Shown here: one piece after another, positions 6,029 through 14,699 of the stretch
Layout of the letters: every line of letters begins with the position of its first letter
Position numbering within the stretch: position 1 is the first letter of the stretch
NCBI RefSeq assembly: GCF_910578895.1
Contig: NZ_CAJTSC010000041.1
Span: 1-27,909, forward strand
Direction of reading: 5' to 3'
DNA length: 27,909 nt
Source of the DNA: an uncultured Bacteroides sp.
GTDB lineage: Bacteria; Bacteroidota; Bacteroidia; Bacteroidales; Bacteroidaceae
Made by a program: the position numbers and the translations under genes
The notes under the pieces: generated by a model
Database searches by the model: none
Told to the model about the DNA's origin: nothing
Seen by the model: only the letters and a program-made list of their open reading frames with translations

Positions 6029-7363
6029 ATGAAGAAGTTATTATATACCGTGTTTTTATTTGTTTTTGCTTCTGCTTGTAGTACGAAGCCTGAGAATAAC
6101 CCGTATAGTTGGGATGATGATTTGCATCAGCGCCTGCTTACGGATTTTTGCTTGGCGGAATCTCAGGTGAAAGACTATATCAAAAAGTATATTCCTGATG
6201 TAACGGATGAGCAAATGCGACAATGGGAAGCATCCAATGCTTTAGAGTGCATGACTTTGGATGGCGAAAAACGCTATTTTCGTAATGCCGGTCCTAATTT
6301 GTTTCGTGTGGACAGTGCCTGCTATGATATAAAGATATCCAAAGAAGGTATTGTATTAAGTGGGAGTGAGAAGGTGAATAAAGAGAACGTGCCCGAAATC
6401 ATTGCTGCCGTGAAGAGAGAGAATAGAGCGATTGTTTCTCCTAAGCGGATGCGTGTCACTTATACATTGACGGTAGATACCAATGCTGTTCCTGCGGGAA
6501 AGCTGGTTCGCTGTTGGTTGCCTTATCCCCGTAAAGACCAAAACCGGCAACAGGATGTGAAGTTTATTGCTGCCAGTGAGCCGGAGTATGTTTTTGCTCC
6601 GGAGGAATGCCGGCATAGTACGCTTTATATGGAGAAGCGTGCGGTGAAAGGTGAGCCTGTCGTGTTTTCCGAAACGTTTGAATATACATCCTGTGGGGAG
6701 TGGCATGACCTGTGCGCGGAAGATGTCCGGCCATACGATACGACTACTGCTTTTTATAAAGAATATACTGCAGAACGGGAGAGGCATATTATTTTTTCTC
6801 CACGGCTATGCCGGTTGGCTGCTAAATTGACGGCAGGTGAAACAAATCCTTATTTGAAAGCGAAGCGTATTTTCCGCTGGATTAATGATAACTTCCCTTG
6901 GGCGTCTGCCCGCGAGTACTCTACGATTGAGAATATACCGGAATATGTATTGGACAATCATCATGGTGATTGCGGGCAAGTCAGCCTTTTATTTATTACT
7001 TTGTGCCGTATCAGTGGTATTCCCGCGCGTTTCCAGAGTGGTTTCATGATGCATCCCCATGCTTGGAATCTGCACGATTGGGCGGAAGTCTACTTCGAAG
7101 GTGTAGGGTGGGTGCCTGTTGACCAATCATTTGGAATACCGACTTTCGCTCGTAATGCTGATGAGGAATATTTCTTCTTGGGTGGCATTGATTCTTGGCG
7201 CATGATTGTGAATACCGATTATGGCATGCCGTTAGTGCCCGAAAAGAAATATCCGCGTAGCGAAACCGTGGATTTCCAACGTGGCGAGGTGGAGTGGGAA
7301 GGTGGAAACCTTTACTTCCCACAATGGAGTTACAGTATGGATATTGACTACCTTAATTATTAA
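6029..7363 (+). CDS. Transglutaminase-like lipoprotein
   Basis: A 444-aa lipoprotein with a lipobox ending at Cys17 (FASAC). Residues after Cys (STKPENN) carry no acidic surface-export signal, so a periplasm-facing anchor is more likely. The middle and C-terminal part has a transglutaminase-like cysteine protease core (about 270-385) with the full triad: Cys315 in GDCGQ, His349 in LHDWAEV and Asp365 in VDQSFG. Residues 130-260 resemble the beta-rich domain often placed before such cores. It follows the NlpC/P60 and epimerase genes on the same strand, so it may act on murein peptides or cross-links released by its neighbours (inference); substrate is unknown. It is followed by a strong intrinsic terminator at 7392. 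Confidence 0.88.
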   Translation: MKKLLYTVFLFVFASACSTKPENNPYSWDDDLHQRLLTDFCLAESQVKDYIKKYIPDVTDEQMRQWEASNALECMTLDGEKRYFRNAGPNLFRVDSACYDIKISKEGIVLSGSEKVNKENVPEIIAAVKRENRAIVSPKRMRVTYTLTVDTNAVPAGKLVRCWLPYPRKDQNRQQDVKFIAASEPEYVFAPEECRHSTLYMEKRAVKGEPVVFSETFEYTSCGEWHDLCAEDVRPYDTTTAFYKEYTAERERHIIFSPRLCRLAAKLTAGETNPYLKAKRIFRWINDNFPWASAREYSTIENIPEYVLDNHHGDCGQVSLLFITLCRISGIPARFQSGFMMHPHAWNLHDWAEVYFEGVGWVPVDQSFGIPTFARNADEEYFFLGGIDSWRMIVNTDYGMPLVPEKKYPRSETVDFQRGEVEWEGGNLYFPQWSYSMDIDYLNY

Positions 7364-7391
7364 AAGAATTCAACACACTATCTTCCAATTC

Positions 7392-7436
7392 AACGCACCA
7401 TCGGTTACAGGTAAACGGATGGTGCGTTTTTGTTTT
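7392..7436 (+). terminator. Intrinsic terminator after the murein-peptide gene cluster
   Basis: AACGCACCATC (7392-7402) pairs perfectly with GATGGTGCGTT (7418-7428); a T-rich tail follows (TTTTTGTTTTG). Confidence 0.88.
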
Positions 7437-7442
7437 GTCTAT

Positions 7443-7587
7443 CTGTCAGTATTTTAACAGACAGCAATCGTGCATAAATGCTAATTTGTCAGTCTCTGCC
7501 GTTAAGCGCTGTTAAGCCTTAAATGAGCACTGTTAAAAGAGAACAAAAAAGAGTGACAAGCGGAATAATCGAACGATTTTTGTCGTT
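7443..7587 (+). promoter_or_regulatory. Repeat-rich region upstream of htrA
   Basis: Several GTTAA-containing words precede htrA. AGCGCTGTTAAG (7505-7516) and AGCACTGTTAAA (7526-7537) form a direct repeat with a 21-base period, two helix turns. CTGTC (7443-7447) and GACAG (7460-7464), and AACGA (7572-7576) and TCGTT (7583-7587), are short inverted pairs. No convincing TAnnTTTG box was found before htrA, so it may use another sigma factor or an activated promoter (inference). Confidence 0.4.
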
Positions 7588-7650
7588 ATTTTAACGCCAG
7601 AATGTTAAATGAGATTTGAATATTAACAATTAAAGAAAATAGAAAGTAGT

Positions 7651-9177
7651 ATGAAACAGACAACAAAAAACATCCTTGGAGTAGCAGCCGTTGTAATCCT
7701 GAGTTCAGGAGTGGCTGGTGTTACCACCTATAAGATACTGAATAAGGAAAAGAGTGCTACGTTTAGCGAATTATTCCAACAGAATCCTAATAATTTACAG
7801 TTGGCTGCTTATAATGCAACCAATGCGCAACCTGTTGACTTGACTCAAGCGGCAGAGAGTTCAACCCATGCCGTAGTACATATACGTGCAAAACAATTGG
7901 GCAAAACGCAGACGGTGCAGGGTGTGCCAGATATCTTTGACTTCTTCTTCGGAGATGGTCGTGGACAGCGGCAGATACAGACTCAGCCGCGTGTAGGTTT
8001 CGGTTCAGGGGTCATTATTTCCAAAGACGGTTACATTGTAACCAACAATCATGTAGTGGAGGGTGCAGATGAAATTACCGTCAAGTTGAATGACGACCGT
8101 GAATTGAAAGGTCGTATTATCGGTACCGACCCCAGTACCGACCTTGCCCTGATAAAGATTGAGGGTGACGATTTCCCTACAGTGCCGATAGGTAACTCCG
8201 ATGAGCTGAAAGTAGGTGAGTGGGTGTTGGCGGTAGGTAATCCGTTCAATTTGAATTCTACCGTTACGGCAGGTATTGTCAGTGCAAAGGCTCGTTCTAT
8301 CGGTATGAGCGCATCTAACGGACAAGCAGCCGATATTCAGTCTTTCATTCAGACGGATGCTGCCATCAACCAAGGTAACAGTGGCGGTGCATTGGTCAAT
8401 GCCAAAGGCGAACTGGTAGGTATCAACGCCATGCTTTATTCACCTACAGGTGCTTATTCCGGATATGGTTTTGCAATTCCTACCAGCATCATGACGAAGG
8501 TTGTGGCGGATTTGAAACAATTCGGTACGGTGCAACGTGCTCTGCTCGGTATTACCGGTACTACGCTGGGTACAGATTTGCAAATGGACGAAAGGTTGGC
8601 TGAAGAGATGAAAAAGAAAGCCGATGAACTTGGTGTGAAAGAAGGTGTATTGATTGCCGATGTCATAGAAGGTGGGTCTGCTGCCGGTGTGTTGAAGTCG
8701 GATGACGTAATTATCGGTATCGATGGTAAGAAAGTACATAAGTTTGCCGATTTGCAGGAAGCGTTGGCTAAGCACCGCCCGGGTGACAAAGTGAAAGTAA
8801 AAGTAATCCGTGATAAGAAAGAGAAAGAGTTCACGTTGACTTTGAAAAACTCTCAAGGTAATACGAAGGTAGTGAAAGATGCCGGAATGGAACTTTTGGG
8901 TGCGGCTTTCAAACCCATATCTTCTGAATTGAAGAGACAACTTAACTTGGGTTATGGTCTGGAAGTAACTGGGGTGTCTAACGGTAAGATGGCAGATGCC
9001 GGTATCCGTAAAGGATTCATAATCTTAAAAGCAAACAATATGCAGATGAAGTCTGTGGAAGATTTGGAGAAAGTACTGAAAGCGGCTACCCAATCTCCTG
9101 ATCAGGTGTTGTTCATCACCGGTATGTTCCCCTCCGGAAAACGCGCAAGTTATGCTGTAGATTTAACTCAAGAGTAA
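7651..9177 (+). CDS. htrA: HtrA/DegP-family periplasmic serine protease (Do family)
   Basis: Envelope protein quality-control protease and chaperone that degrades misfolded periplasmic or outer-membrane proteins. The 508-aa product has an N-terminal membrane segment (about 9-27) serving as signal or anchor, a chymotrypsin-like protease domain (about 95-300) and two PDZ domains (about 300-400 and 425-505). The catalytic triad is intact: His134 (TNNHVVEG), Asp164 (TDLALIKI) and Ser244 (GNSGGAL). FDFFFG near residue 96 resembles the LA-loop hydrophobic motif of the family. Two PDZ domains fit DegP/DegQ rather than DegS. The gene has its own terminator and is followed by the primary sigma factor gene, which has a separate promoter. 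Confidence 0.95.
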   Translation: MKQTTKNILGVAAVVILSSGVAGVTTYKILNKEKSATFSELFQQNPNNLQLAAYNATNAQPVDLTQAAESSTHAVVHIRAKQLGKTQTVQGVPDIFDFFFGDGRGQRQIQTQPRVGFGSGVIISKDGYIVTNNHVVEGADEITVKLNDDRELKGRIIGTDPSTDLALIKIEGDDFPTVPIGNSDELKVGEWVLAVGNPFNLNSTVTAGIVSAKARSIGMSASNGQAADIQSFIQTDAAINQGNSGGALVNAKGELVGINAMLYSPTGAYSGYGFAIPTSIMTKVVADLKQFGTVQRALLGITGTTLGTDLQMDERLAEEMKKKADELGVKEGVLIADVIEGGSAAGVLKSDDVIIGIDGKKVHKFADLQEALAKHRPGDKVKVKVIRDKKEKEFTLTLKNSQGNTKVVKDAGMELLGAAFKPISSELKRQLNLGYGLEVTGVSNGKMADAGIRKGFIILKANNMQMKSVEDLEKVLKAATQSPDQVLFITGMFPSGKRASYAVDLTQE

Positions 9178-9232
9178 AAGAAGAGATAATAGGTAAGAAG
9201 ATTGTAATAATAGCAAAGAAAGACGAAAAAAG

Positions 9233-9266
9233 GGATGTCGGCAAACACTTGTCGACATCCTTTTTG
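9233..9266 (+). terminator. Intrinsic terminator after htrA
   Basis: GGATGTCG (9233-9240) pairs with CGACATCC (9253-9260), followed at once by five T residues. Confidence 0.88.
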
Positions 9267-9313
9267 TTGTATGGGTAAGATATAAATAAGGTAAAAAAGT
9301 CCAGGCAAGTTTG

Positions 9314-9342
9314 TTTGTAATAAATAATTTGTCGTAACTTTG
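9314..9342 (+). promoter_or_regulatory. Promoter of the primary sigma factor gene
   Basis: -33 TTTG (9314-9317; a second TTTG at 9310-9313) and -7 TAACTTTG (9335-9342) with a 17- or 21-base spacer match the Bacteroidota housekeeping promoter. The start codon is 24 bases downstream. Confidence 0.75.
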
Positions 9343-9365
9343 CAACCCAAATCCGTATTATAAGA

Positions 9366-10226
9366 ATGAGACAACTAAAAATTACCAAAAGTATCACTAA
9401 CAGAGAGAGCGCTTCTCTTGACAAGTATTTGCAGGAAATCGGTCGCGAAGACCTCATTACAGTCGAAGAAGAGGTAGAGCTCGCTCAACGCATCCGTAAG
9501 GGTGACCGTGTTGCATTGGAGAAATTGACACGTGCCAATCTGCGTTTCGTTGTATCTGTAGCCAAACAGTACCAGAACCAGGGTTTGAGTTTGCCCGACT
9601 TGATTAACGAGGGTAATTTAGGACTGATTAAGGCTGCCGAAAAGTTCGATGAGACACGTGGTTTCAAATTCATCAGTTATGCAGTATGGTGGATACGTCA
9701 GTCCATTTTGCAGGCTTTGGCAGAGCAGTCGCGTATTGTACGTCTTCCTTTGAACCAGGTAGGCTCGTTGAATAAAATCAGCAAGGCTTTTTCTAAGTTC
9801 GAGCAGGAAAACGAACGTCGTCCGTCTCCCGAAGAACTTGCCGATGAACTGGAAATCCCTGTTGATAAAATCTCTGACACACTGAAGGTTTCCGGTCGCC
9901 ATATTTCGGTGGACGCACCTTTCGTTGAAGGGGAAGACAACAGTTTGCTCGATGTGTTGGTCAATGACGACTCTCCTATGGCAGACCGCTCTTTGGTGAA
10001 CGAGTCTCTTGCGAGGGAAATTGATAGAGCTCTTTCTACGTTAACCGATAGGGAAAAAGAGATCATACAAATGTTTTTCGGTATCGGACAACAGGAAATG
10101 ACATTAGAAGAAATCGGCGACAAATTCGGACTCACACGTGAGCGTGTCCGCCAGATTAAAGAAAAAGCAATCAGAAGATTAAGACAAAGTAATCGTAGTA
10201 AATTGCTCAAATCTTATTTGGGATAA
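9366..10226 (+). CDS. rpoD: Primary RNA polymerase sigma factor (sigma-70 family, RpoD/SigA)
   Basis: Housekeeping sigma factor directing RNA polymerase to TTTG/TAnnTTTG promoters. At 286 aa it is the compact Bacteroidota form without region 1.1. Region 1.2 begins near residue 15 (SLDKYLQEIGRE), region 2 (about 45-120) has NLRFVVSVAKQYQNQGLSLPDLINEGNLGLIKAAEKFD and the DNA-melting segment GFKFISYAVWWIRQSI, region 3 follows (about 120-200), and region 4 (about 215-280) ends in the helix-turn-helix MTLEEIGDKFGLTRERVRQI. It is monocistronic: own promoter upstream and strong terminator at 10267. Confidence 0.97.
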   Translation: MRQLKITKSITNRESASLDKYLQEIGREDLITVEEEVELAQRIRKGDRVALEKLTRANLRFVVSVAKQYQNQGLSLPDLINEGNLGLIKAAEKFDETRGFKFISYAVWWIRQSILQALAEQSRIVRLPLNQVGSLNKISKAFSKFEQENERRPSPEELADELEIPVDKISDTLKVSGRHISVDAPFVEGEDNSLLDVLVNDDSPMADRSLVNESLAREIDRALSTLTDREKEIIQMFFGIGQQEMTLEEIGDKFGLTRERVRQIKEKAIRRLRQSNRSKLLKSYLG

Positions 10227-10266
10227 ATAAGAATATCAGTTTCTGACAAATAAAGAAATTAAGCAA

Positions 10267-10302
10267 ACCGGGCTGTCCTGATGTGGATAGTCCGGTTTTT
10301 TG
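10267..10302 (+). terminator. Intrinsic terminator after rpoD
   Basis: ACCGGGCTGTCC (10267-10278) pairs with GGATAGTCCGGT (10285-10296) over twelve positions with two G-T wobbles, then a run of T. Confidence 0.88.
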
Positions 10303-10352
10303 TTTTAAATCATGCTAAGCGGCATCCTTGTATAAAAAATAGACGTGCTTAT

Positions 10353-10383
10353 TTTGTACTACTTTCGGTTTGCACTATCTTTG
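10353..10383 (+). promoter_or_regulatory. Promoter of the small exported protein / clostripain unit
   Basis: -33 TTTG (10353-10356) and -7 TATCTTTG (10376-10383) are separated by exactly 19 bases, the ideal Bacteroidota arrangement. The leader to the ATG at 10458 would be about 68 bases. Confidence 0.78.
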
Positions 10384-10457
10384 TCCTCATTAAATTAAAT
10401 AAGCGGATTTTGAAAATTAGTTTATATCATTAATGCGTAAATAAATAAAAAGAAATT

Positions 10458-10850
10458 ATGAAACACGTAAGAATAGTATTTGCGGTAATGCTCGTATTTA
10501 CTTTGTGTACGGCATTTACAATGAAGAGCCATAACCCGGTTTATGCCTTTGGAGTAGGGGCTTCTTTCAACGATTCGATAGTGTATTTCACGGAGATTCA
10601 AGTGTTGGATAGCGTGGTGTTGGATAAGAATGGTTTCTTGTCTAAACGTGATTTATACAGTTATCAGTTGAAGAATTATTTAGAGTATGATTTGAAAAAA
10701 TCCGATTATACATGTATGATTTATTTTAGTGAGAATAAAAAGAAACTGGAAAAGGAAGCTACCAAAGTAAAGGCAAAGTACAAGAAAGGTACAATGGTTT
10801 TGCAGACTATTGCATCGGACAAATTTGGTTTTAAGAAACCGGAGGAGTGA
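10458..10850 (+). CDS. Small exported protein of unknown function
   Basis: I do not recognise this 130-aa protein. It has an N-terminal signal peptide (about 1-20, MKHVRIVFAVMLVFTLCTAF), so it is exported. The mature part has a hydrophobic/aromatic beta-rich section (YAFGVGASFNDSIVYFTEIQVLDSVVL) and a lysine-rich helical C-terminal section (SENKKKLEKEATKVKAKYKKG near 90-110). A perfect promoter lies upstream. The clostripain-like lipoprotein gene starts 14 bases after its stop, so the two are probably one operon. A partner or substrate relationship with that protease is speculation. Confidence 0.75.
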   Translation: MKHVRIVFAVMLVFTLCTAFTMKSHNPVYAFGVGASFNDSIVYFTEIQVLDSVVLDKNGFLSKRDLYSYQLKNYLEYDLKKSDYTCMIYFSENKKKLEKEATKVKAKYKKGTMVLQTIASDKFGFKKPEE

Positions 10851-10864
10851 TTGTTGACCTCGTA

Positions 10865-12097
10865 ATGAAACTAATGGCTATGAAATTGAAACTTTATGCC
10901 CTGTTATGCGTGCTTTTTCTTTTCTTGTTTACAGCATGTAACCAGGATGATGTTCCCGTGCCGCCTAAGGCGGGAAGCAAGACTGTGCTTGTTTATATTG
11001 TAGCGGATAATAATTTAGCTTCGTTTGCAAAAGAGGACGTGGACGAAATGATTGAGGGTATGAAGTTTGTAGATTCGTCATCTTGCAATTTGTTGGTGTA
11101 TCAGGACGACAATGACTCTCCTGTTTTGTTTCGTATTGCAAAAGACAAGAAGGGCAATGTAAAGAAAGAAGTTGTCAAGGAATATGCAGAGCAGTCATCT
11201 ACGGATGTATCAGTGATGAAAGAGGTTATGCACCGGGCATTTTATGAATATCCGGCGGAGAGTTATGGATTTGTTTACTGGTCGCATGCAGATGGTTGGA
11301 TTCCTTATCCGGTGCCGTCTTCTTCTACCCGTTGGATAGGACAGGATAAAGGGGAAGGACGGGATAAACGTATGAATATATCCGATTTTGTTAATGTATT
11401 GGATGATGGAATGCCGCATTTTGATTTTATCATGTTCGATGCTTGTTTTATGATGTCTGTAGAGGTGGCGTATGCGGTACGTAGTTATACGGATTATTAT
11501 ATGGGATGTCCTACGGAGAATCCCGGACCGGGTGCTCCTTATGACAAGGTGGTTCCTTGGATGTTTGAACAGGATGCAGTGAATCGAATGGCGGAAGCTT
11601 ATTTTAATCATTACAATGAAAATTATAAGGCAGGTGCCGGTATCTCAAATGCGAATTGGACAGGAGGTACTTCTGTATGTGTCATAAAGACGGATGCTTT
11701 GAATGAGTTGGCTGCTGTGACAAAACAAGTGATTTCAGAAGAAACAGGTTGCGACACCGCATTGCTTCGTGATGAAGTGTTTGATTATGATGCGCGGAGA
11801 TTAGCTTTTAATCCGTATGATAGGAAAGGCCATGTCGGTTATTATGACTTTTCGCAAATGATGAAGGTTCTGTTGGATGATGAAACCTACATGGTGTGGA
11901 AACAGGTGTTTGATGCTTCTATTACTTATTGGAAGACTACAGAAAAAAATTATTCCCAGTTTGTCGGAATGTTTTCAATGAAAGGTGCCAATGGTGTCTC
12001 GCATTATATCCCTCTTTCTTTAGATTCTGAGGCTACTGCCGCCTATCGCTCTACTGCTTGGTATGCCGCTGCCGGTCTTGACAAGATGGGGTGGTGA
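10865..12097 (+). CDS. Clostripain-family (C11) cysteine peptidase lipoprotein
   Basis: A caspase-like cysteine peptidase that typically cuts after Arg or Lys. From the ATG at 10865 the product is 410 aa with a lipoprotein signal ending at Cys25 (LFTAC). The next residues NQDD place acidic residues at +3/+4, resembling the Bacteroidota surface-export signal, so it may face the outside. The catalytic dyad is His141 in WSHADGW and Cys194 in FDACF. PTENPGPGAPYDK follows near residue 218. An upstream in-frame GTG at 10847 overlaps the previous stop and gives a poor leader; the ATG at 10880 is a further alternative start. Relatives in Bacteroides activate secreted toxins or self-process; the target here is unknown. 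No terminator was seen after the stop. Confidence 0.88.
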   Translation: MKLMAMKLKLYALLCVLFLFLFTACNQDDVPVPPKAGSKTVLVYIVADNNLASFAKEDVDEMIEGMKFVDSSSCNLLVYQDDNDSPVLFRIAKDKKGNVKKEVVKEYAEQSSTDVSVMKEVMHRAFYEYPAESYGFVYWSHADGWIPYPVPSSSTRWIGQDKGEGRDKRMNISDFVNVLDDGMPHFDFIMFDACFMMSVEVAYAVRSYTDYYMGCPTENPGPGAPYDKVVPWMFEQDAVNRMAEAYFNHYNENYKAGAGISNANWTGGTSVCVIKTDALNELAAVTKQVISEETGCDTALLRDEVFDYDARRLAFNPYDRKGHVGYYDFSQMMKVLLDDETYMVWKQVFDASITYWKTTEKNYSQFVGMFSMKGANGVSHYIPLSLDSEATAAYRSTAWYAAAGLDKMGW

Positions 12098-12235
12098 TAT
12101 AAATGAGTCTAATTTACGTTGTATTATACCTTATAATTACTGTATTATTCACTAAAATTTAATCAGTTAACATTAAACTATTTTATTTTGAAAAATAATT
12201 CTTTCTTTGCAGTATCAAACTAAAAAGAAAGAATT

Positions 12236-14692
12236 ATGAGATATGTAATTATTGGTGGTGTAGCAGGTGGAGCTACAGCTGCTGCCCGGTTAAGAAGAGT
12301 GGATGAACAGGCTGAAATAATTTTGCTGGAGAAAGGTAAATACATTTCGTATGCCAATTGCGGATTGCCTTATTATATAGGCGGAGTTATCGCCGAGCGT
12401 GAAAAACTGTTGGTTCAGACTCCTGAAACATTCGGTAAGCGTTTCCGTATTGATGTGCGAGTGGAGAACGAGGTTATTGCCATTCATCCGGAGCGTAAAA
12501 CATTGATTATTCGTAAGGCGAACGGCAATGAATATGAAGAAAACTATGATAAACTTCTCCTCTCTCCGGGAGCTAATCCGGTGAAGCCGCCTTTGGAAGG
12601 TATTTATTCGGAAGGTATCTTTACACTTCGCAATGTGGAAGATACCGATCAAATCAAAGCATATATTACAAATAAACAGGTGAAACGTGCAGTTGTGGTA
12701 GGAGCAGGTTTCATTGGGCTTGAAATGGCAGAAAACCTGTATCATGCAGGCGTTTCTGTCTCCGTGGTGGAGATGGGTAATCAGGTCATGGCACCTATTG
12801 ATTTCTCTATGGCTGCGCCTATCCATCAGCATTTAATTGAAAAAGGTATCTCCCTCTATTTGGAAGAAGGCGTTACGCATTTTCAACGTAACGGGCAGGG
12901 AATAACCGTATTTTTGAAAAGCGGAAAAACAATCCTTGCCGATATGGTATTGCTTTCCATTGGTGTACGTCCGGCAACGGCATTGGCGCAACAGGCAGGC
13001 TTGAAGTTGGGTGAAACGGGCGGTATCTGGGTGGACGAGCATCTGGAAACATCCATCAAAGACATCTATGCAGTGGGCGATGCCATTGAATATCCTCATC
13101 CGCTGACCGGTAAACCGTGGCTCAACTATTTGGCTAACCCGGCCAACCGTCAAGGACGTATTGTTGCCGACAACATGGCATTGGGAAATATCACATCCTA
13201 CGAAGGCGCCATCGGTACATCCATTGCCAAAGTCTTTGATATGACAGTGGCTTCCACCGGGCTTGCCGCCAAGCGCCTGAAGCAATGGGGAATGGAGTAT
13301 CAAAGTTCGGTGACTCACTCTGCATCCCATGCCGGCTATTATCCTGATGCATTGCCGTTGACTCTGAAACTGACATTCCATCCCAAAACCGGAAAACTGT
13401 ATGGAGCGCAGTGTATAGGTTACGAAGGAGTGGATAAGCGCATTGACCAGATAGCGGGACTAATCAAGCGCGGAGGTACCGTATACGATTTAATGGAGAC
13501 GGAACATACCTATGCGCCGCCTTTCTCCTCTGCAAAAGATCCTATTGCCATAGCCGGATATGTAGCTTCCAATATTATCAGCGGTGCGATGCCAGCTATC
13601 TCTTGGCGTGAACTTGTTGAAAGGAAAGATGAACTGATGCTGATAGATTCCCGTACGCCTGAAGAGTTTTCGTTCGGTACTATCCCGGGAGCTGTCAACA
13701 TTCCGCTGGATGAGATGCGCGACCGCTTGTCGGAAATACCCACGGATAAGCCCATCGTGCTGTTCTGTGCCGTAGGCTTGCGTGGCTATTTGGCACAACG
13801 TATTCTGATAGGATGCGGTTATCGTAATACGGTTAATCTGATAGGCGGTTATAAAACCTATTCTATAGCAACGGCGCCTGTTCCTTCTTCCGTAACATCG
13901 TTTGATGTGCCGCCTGCCGTATCCACTCCGGTTCAATCGGTACAGGGCGGTTCGGTTAAAGAACCTTTGAAAATCAATGCCTGCGGTCTGCAGTGTCCCG
14001 GTCCTATCATGCAGGTAAAGAAAGCGATGGACAGTATTGCTCCGGGCGAGCGGGTGGAGATTGTGGCAACCGATGCCGGCTTTGCACGGGATGCTTCTGC
14101 TTGGTGTGCTACTACGGGCAATAAGTTGATAGGGAAAAAAGAAGAAAAAGGACGATACACCGTGTTACTTGAGAAAGGTGATGAGGCTGGTGCCTGTTCG
14201 TCATTGCTTCCGGTGGCAGGTGAGAGAGGGAAGACTTTAATTCTTTTCAGCGATGATTTAGATAAGGCTTTGGCTACTTTTGTACTTGCCAACGGCGCAG
14301 CGGCAACCGGACAGAAAGTTTCGATATTCTTCACTTTTTGGGGATTGAATGTATTGAAGAAGATGCGGAAACCCCAGACACAGAAAGATATTTTCGGGAA
14401 GATGTTTGGCATGATGCTCCCGTCCAACTCTTTGAAACTGAAACTGTCTAAGATGAACATGATGGGGCTCGGTAGCCGGATGATGCGTTTTCTGATGAAG
14501 CGCAAGGGGGTAGATTCTTTGGAATCCTTACGTTCTCAGGCATTGGCACAAGGAGTGGAGTTTATTGCCTGCCAGATGTCTATGGACATGATGGGTATTC
14601 AGCGTGAAGAGTTGCTGGATGAAGTGACCATAGGCGGTGTGGCAACCTATATGGAGCGTGCAGACAAAGCGAATGTAAATTTATTTATATAA
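12236..14692 (+). CDS. Four-domain CoA-disulfide reductase / rhodanese / TusA / DsrE-like fusion protein
   Basis: An 818-aa sulfur-redox protein. Domains in order: FAD/NAD(P)H pyridine-nucleotide disulfide oxidoreductase of the CoA-disulfide (persulfide) reductase type (about 1-325, FAD motif GGVAGGATAAARLRR, NAD motif VVGAGFIGLEMAENL, redox Cys42 in YANCGLPYY); dimerisation domain (about 330-445); rhodanese (about 455-550, Cys511 in FCAVGLRG); TusA-like carrier (about 578-645, Cys583 and Cys587 in CGLQCPGP); DsrE/F-like domain (about 655-818). The likely role is moving sulfane sulfur between low-molecular thiols, the rhodanese and the TusA cysteine within one polypeptide; direction and final acceptor are unknown. 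A MarR-type regulator follows after 7 bases. Confidence 0.92.
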   Translation: MRYVIIGGVAGGATAAARLRRVDEQAEIILLEKGKYISYANCGLPYYIGGVIAEREKLLVQTPETFGKRFRIDVRVENEVIAIHPERKTLIIRKANGNEYEENYDKLLLSPGANPVKPPLEGIYSEGIFTLRNVEDTDQIKAYITNKQVKRAVVVGAGFIGLEMAENLYHAGVSVSVVEMGNQVMAPIDFSMAAPIHQHLIEKGISLYLEEGVTHFQRNGQGITVFLKSGKTILADMVLLSIGVRPATALAQQAGLKLGETGGIWVDEHLETSIKDIYAVGDAIEYPHPLTGKPWLNYLANPANRQGRIVADNMALGNITSYEGAIGTSIAKVFDMTVASTGLAAKRLKQWGMEYQSSVTHSASHAGYYPDALPLTLKLTFHPKTGKLYGAQCIGYEGVDKRIDQIAGLIKRGGTVYDLMETEHTYAPPFSSAKDPIAIAGYVASNIISGAMPAISWRELVERKDELMLIDSRTPEEFSFGTIPGAVNIPLDEMRDRLSEIPTDKPIVLFCAVGLRGYLAQRILIGCGYRNTVNLIGGYKTYSIATAPVPSSVTSFDVPPAVSTPVQSVQGGSVKEPLKINACGLQCPGPIMQVKKAMDSIAPGERVEIVATDAGFARDASAWCATTGNKLIGKKEEKGRYTVLLEKGDEAGACSSLLPVAGERGKTLILFSDDLDKALATFVLANGAAATGQKVSIFFTFWGLNVLKKMRKPQTQKDIFGKMFGMMLPSNSLKLKLSKMNMMGLGSRMMRFLMKRKGVDSLESLRSQALAQGVEFIACQMSMDMMGIQREELLDEVTIGGVATYMERADKANVNLFI

Positions 14693-14699
14693 CGAAACC

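Noticed and set aside
9178..9365. Short minus-strand frames of 60-113 codons between htrA and rpoD
   Set aside because: They read through the htrA terminator and rpoD promoter, are rich in low-complexity Leu/Tyr/Phe from A/T-rich DNA, and overlap coding ends.
10847..10864. GTG at 10847 as start of the clostripain gene
   Set aside because: It overlaps the previous stop codon and adds MIVDLV before a good lipoprotein signal; ATG 10865 (or 10880) gives a normal leader.
12181..12209. TTTG (12187-12190) and TTTCTTTG (12202-12209) as promoter of the sulfur-redox gene
   Set aside because: The spacing is only 11 bases and the -7 box lacks the TA start; an unidentified promoter must lie in 12098-12235.
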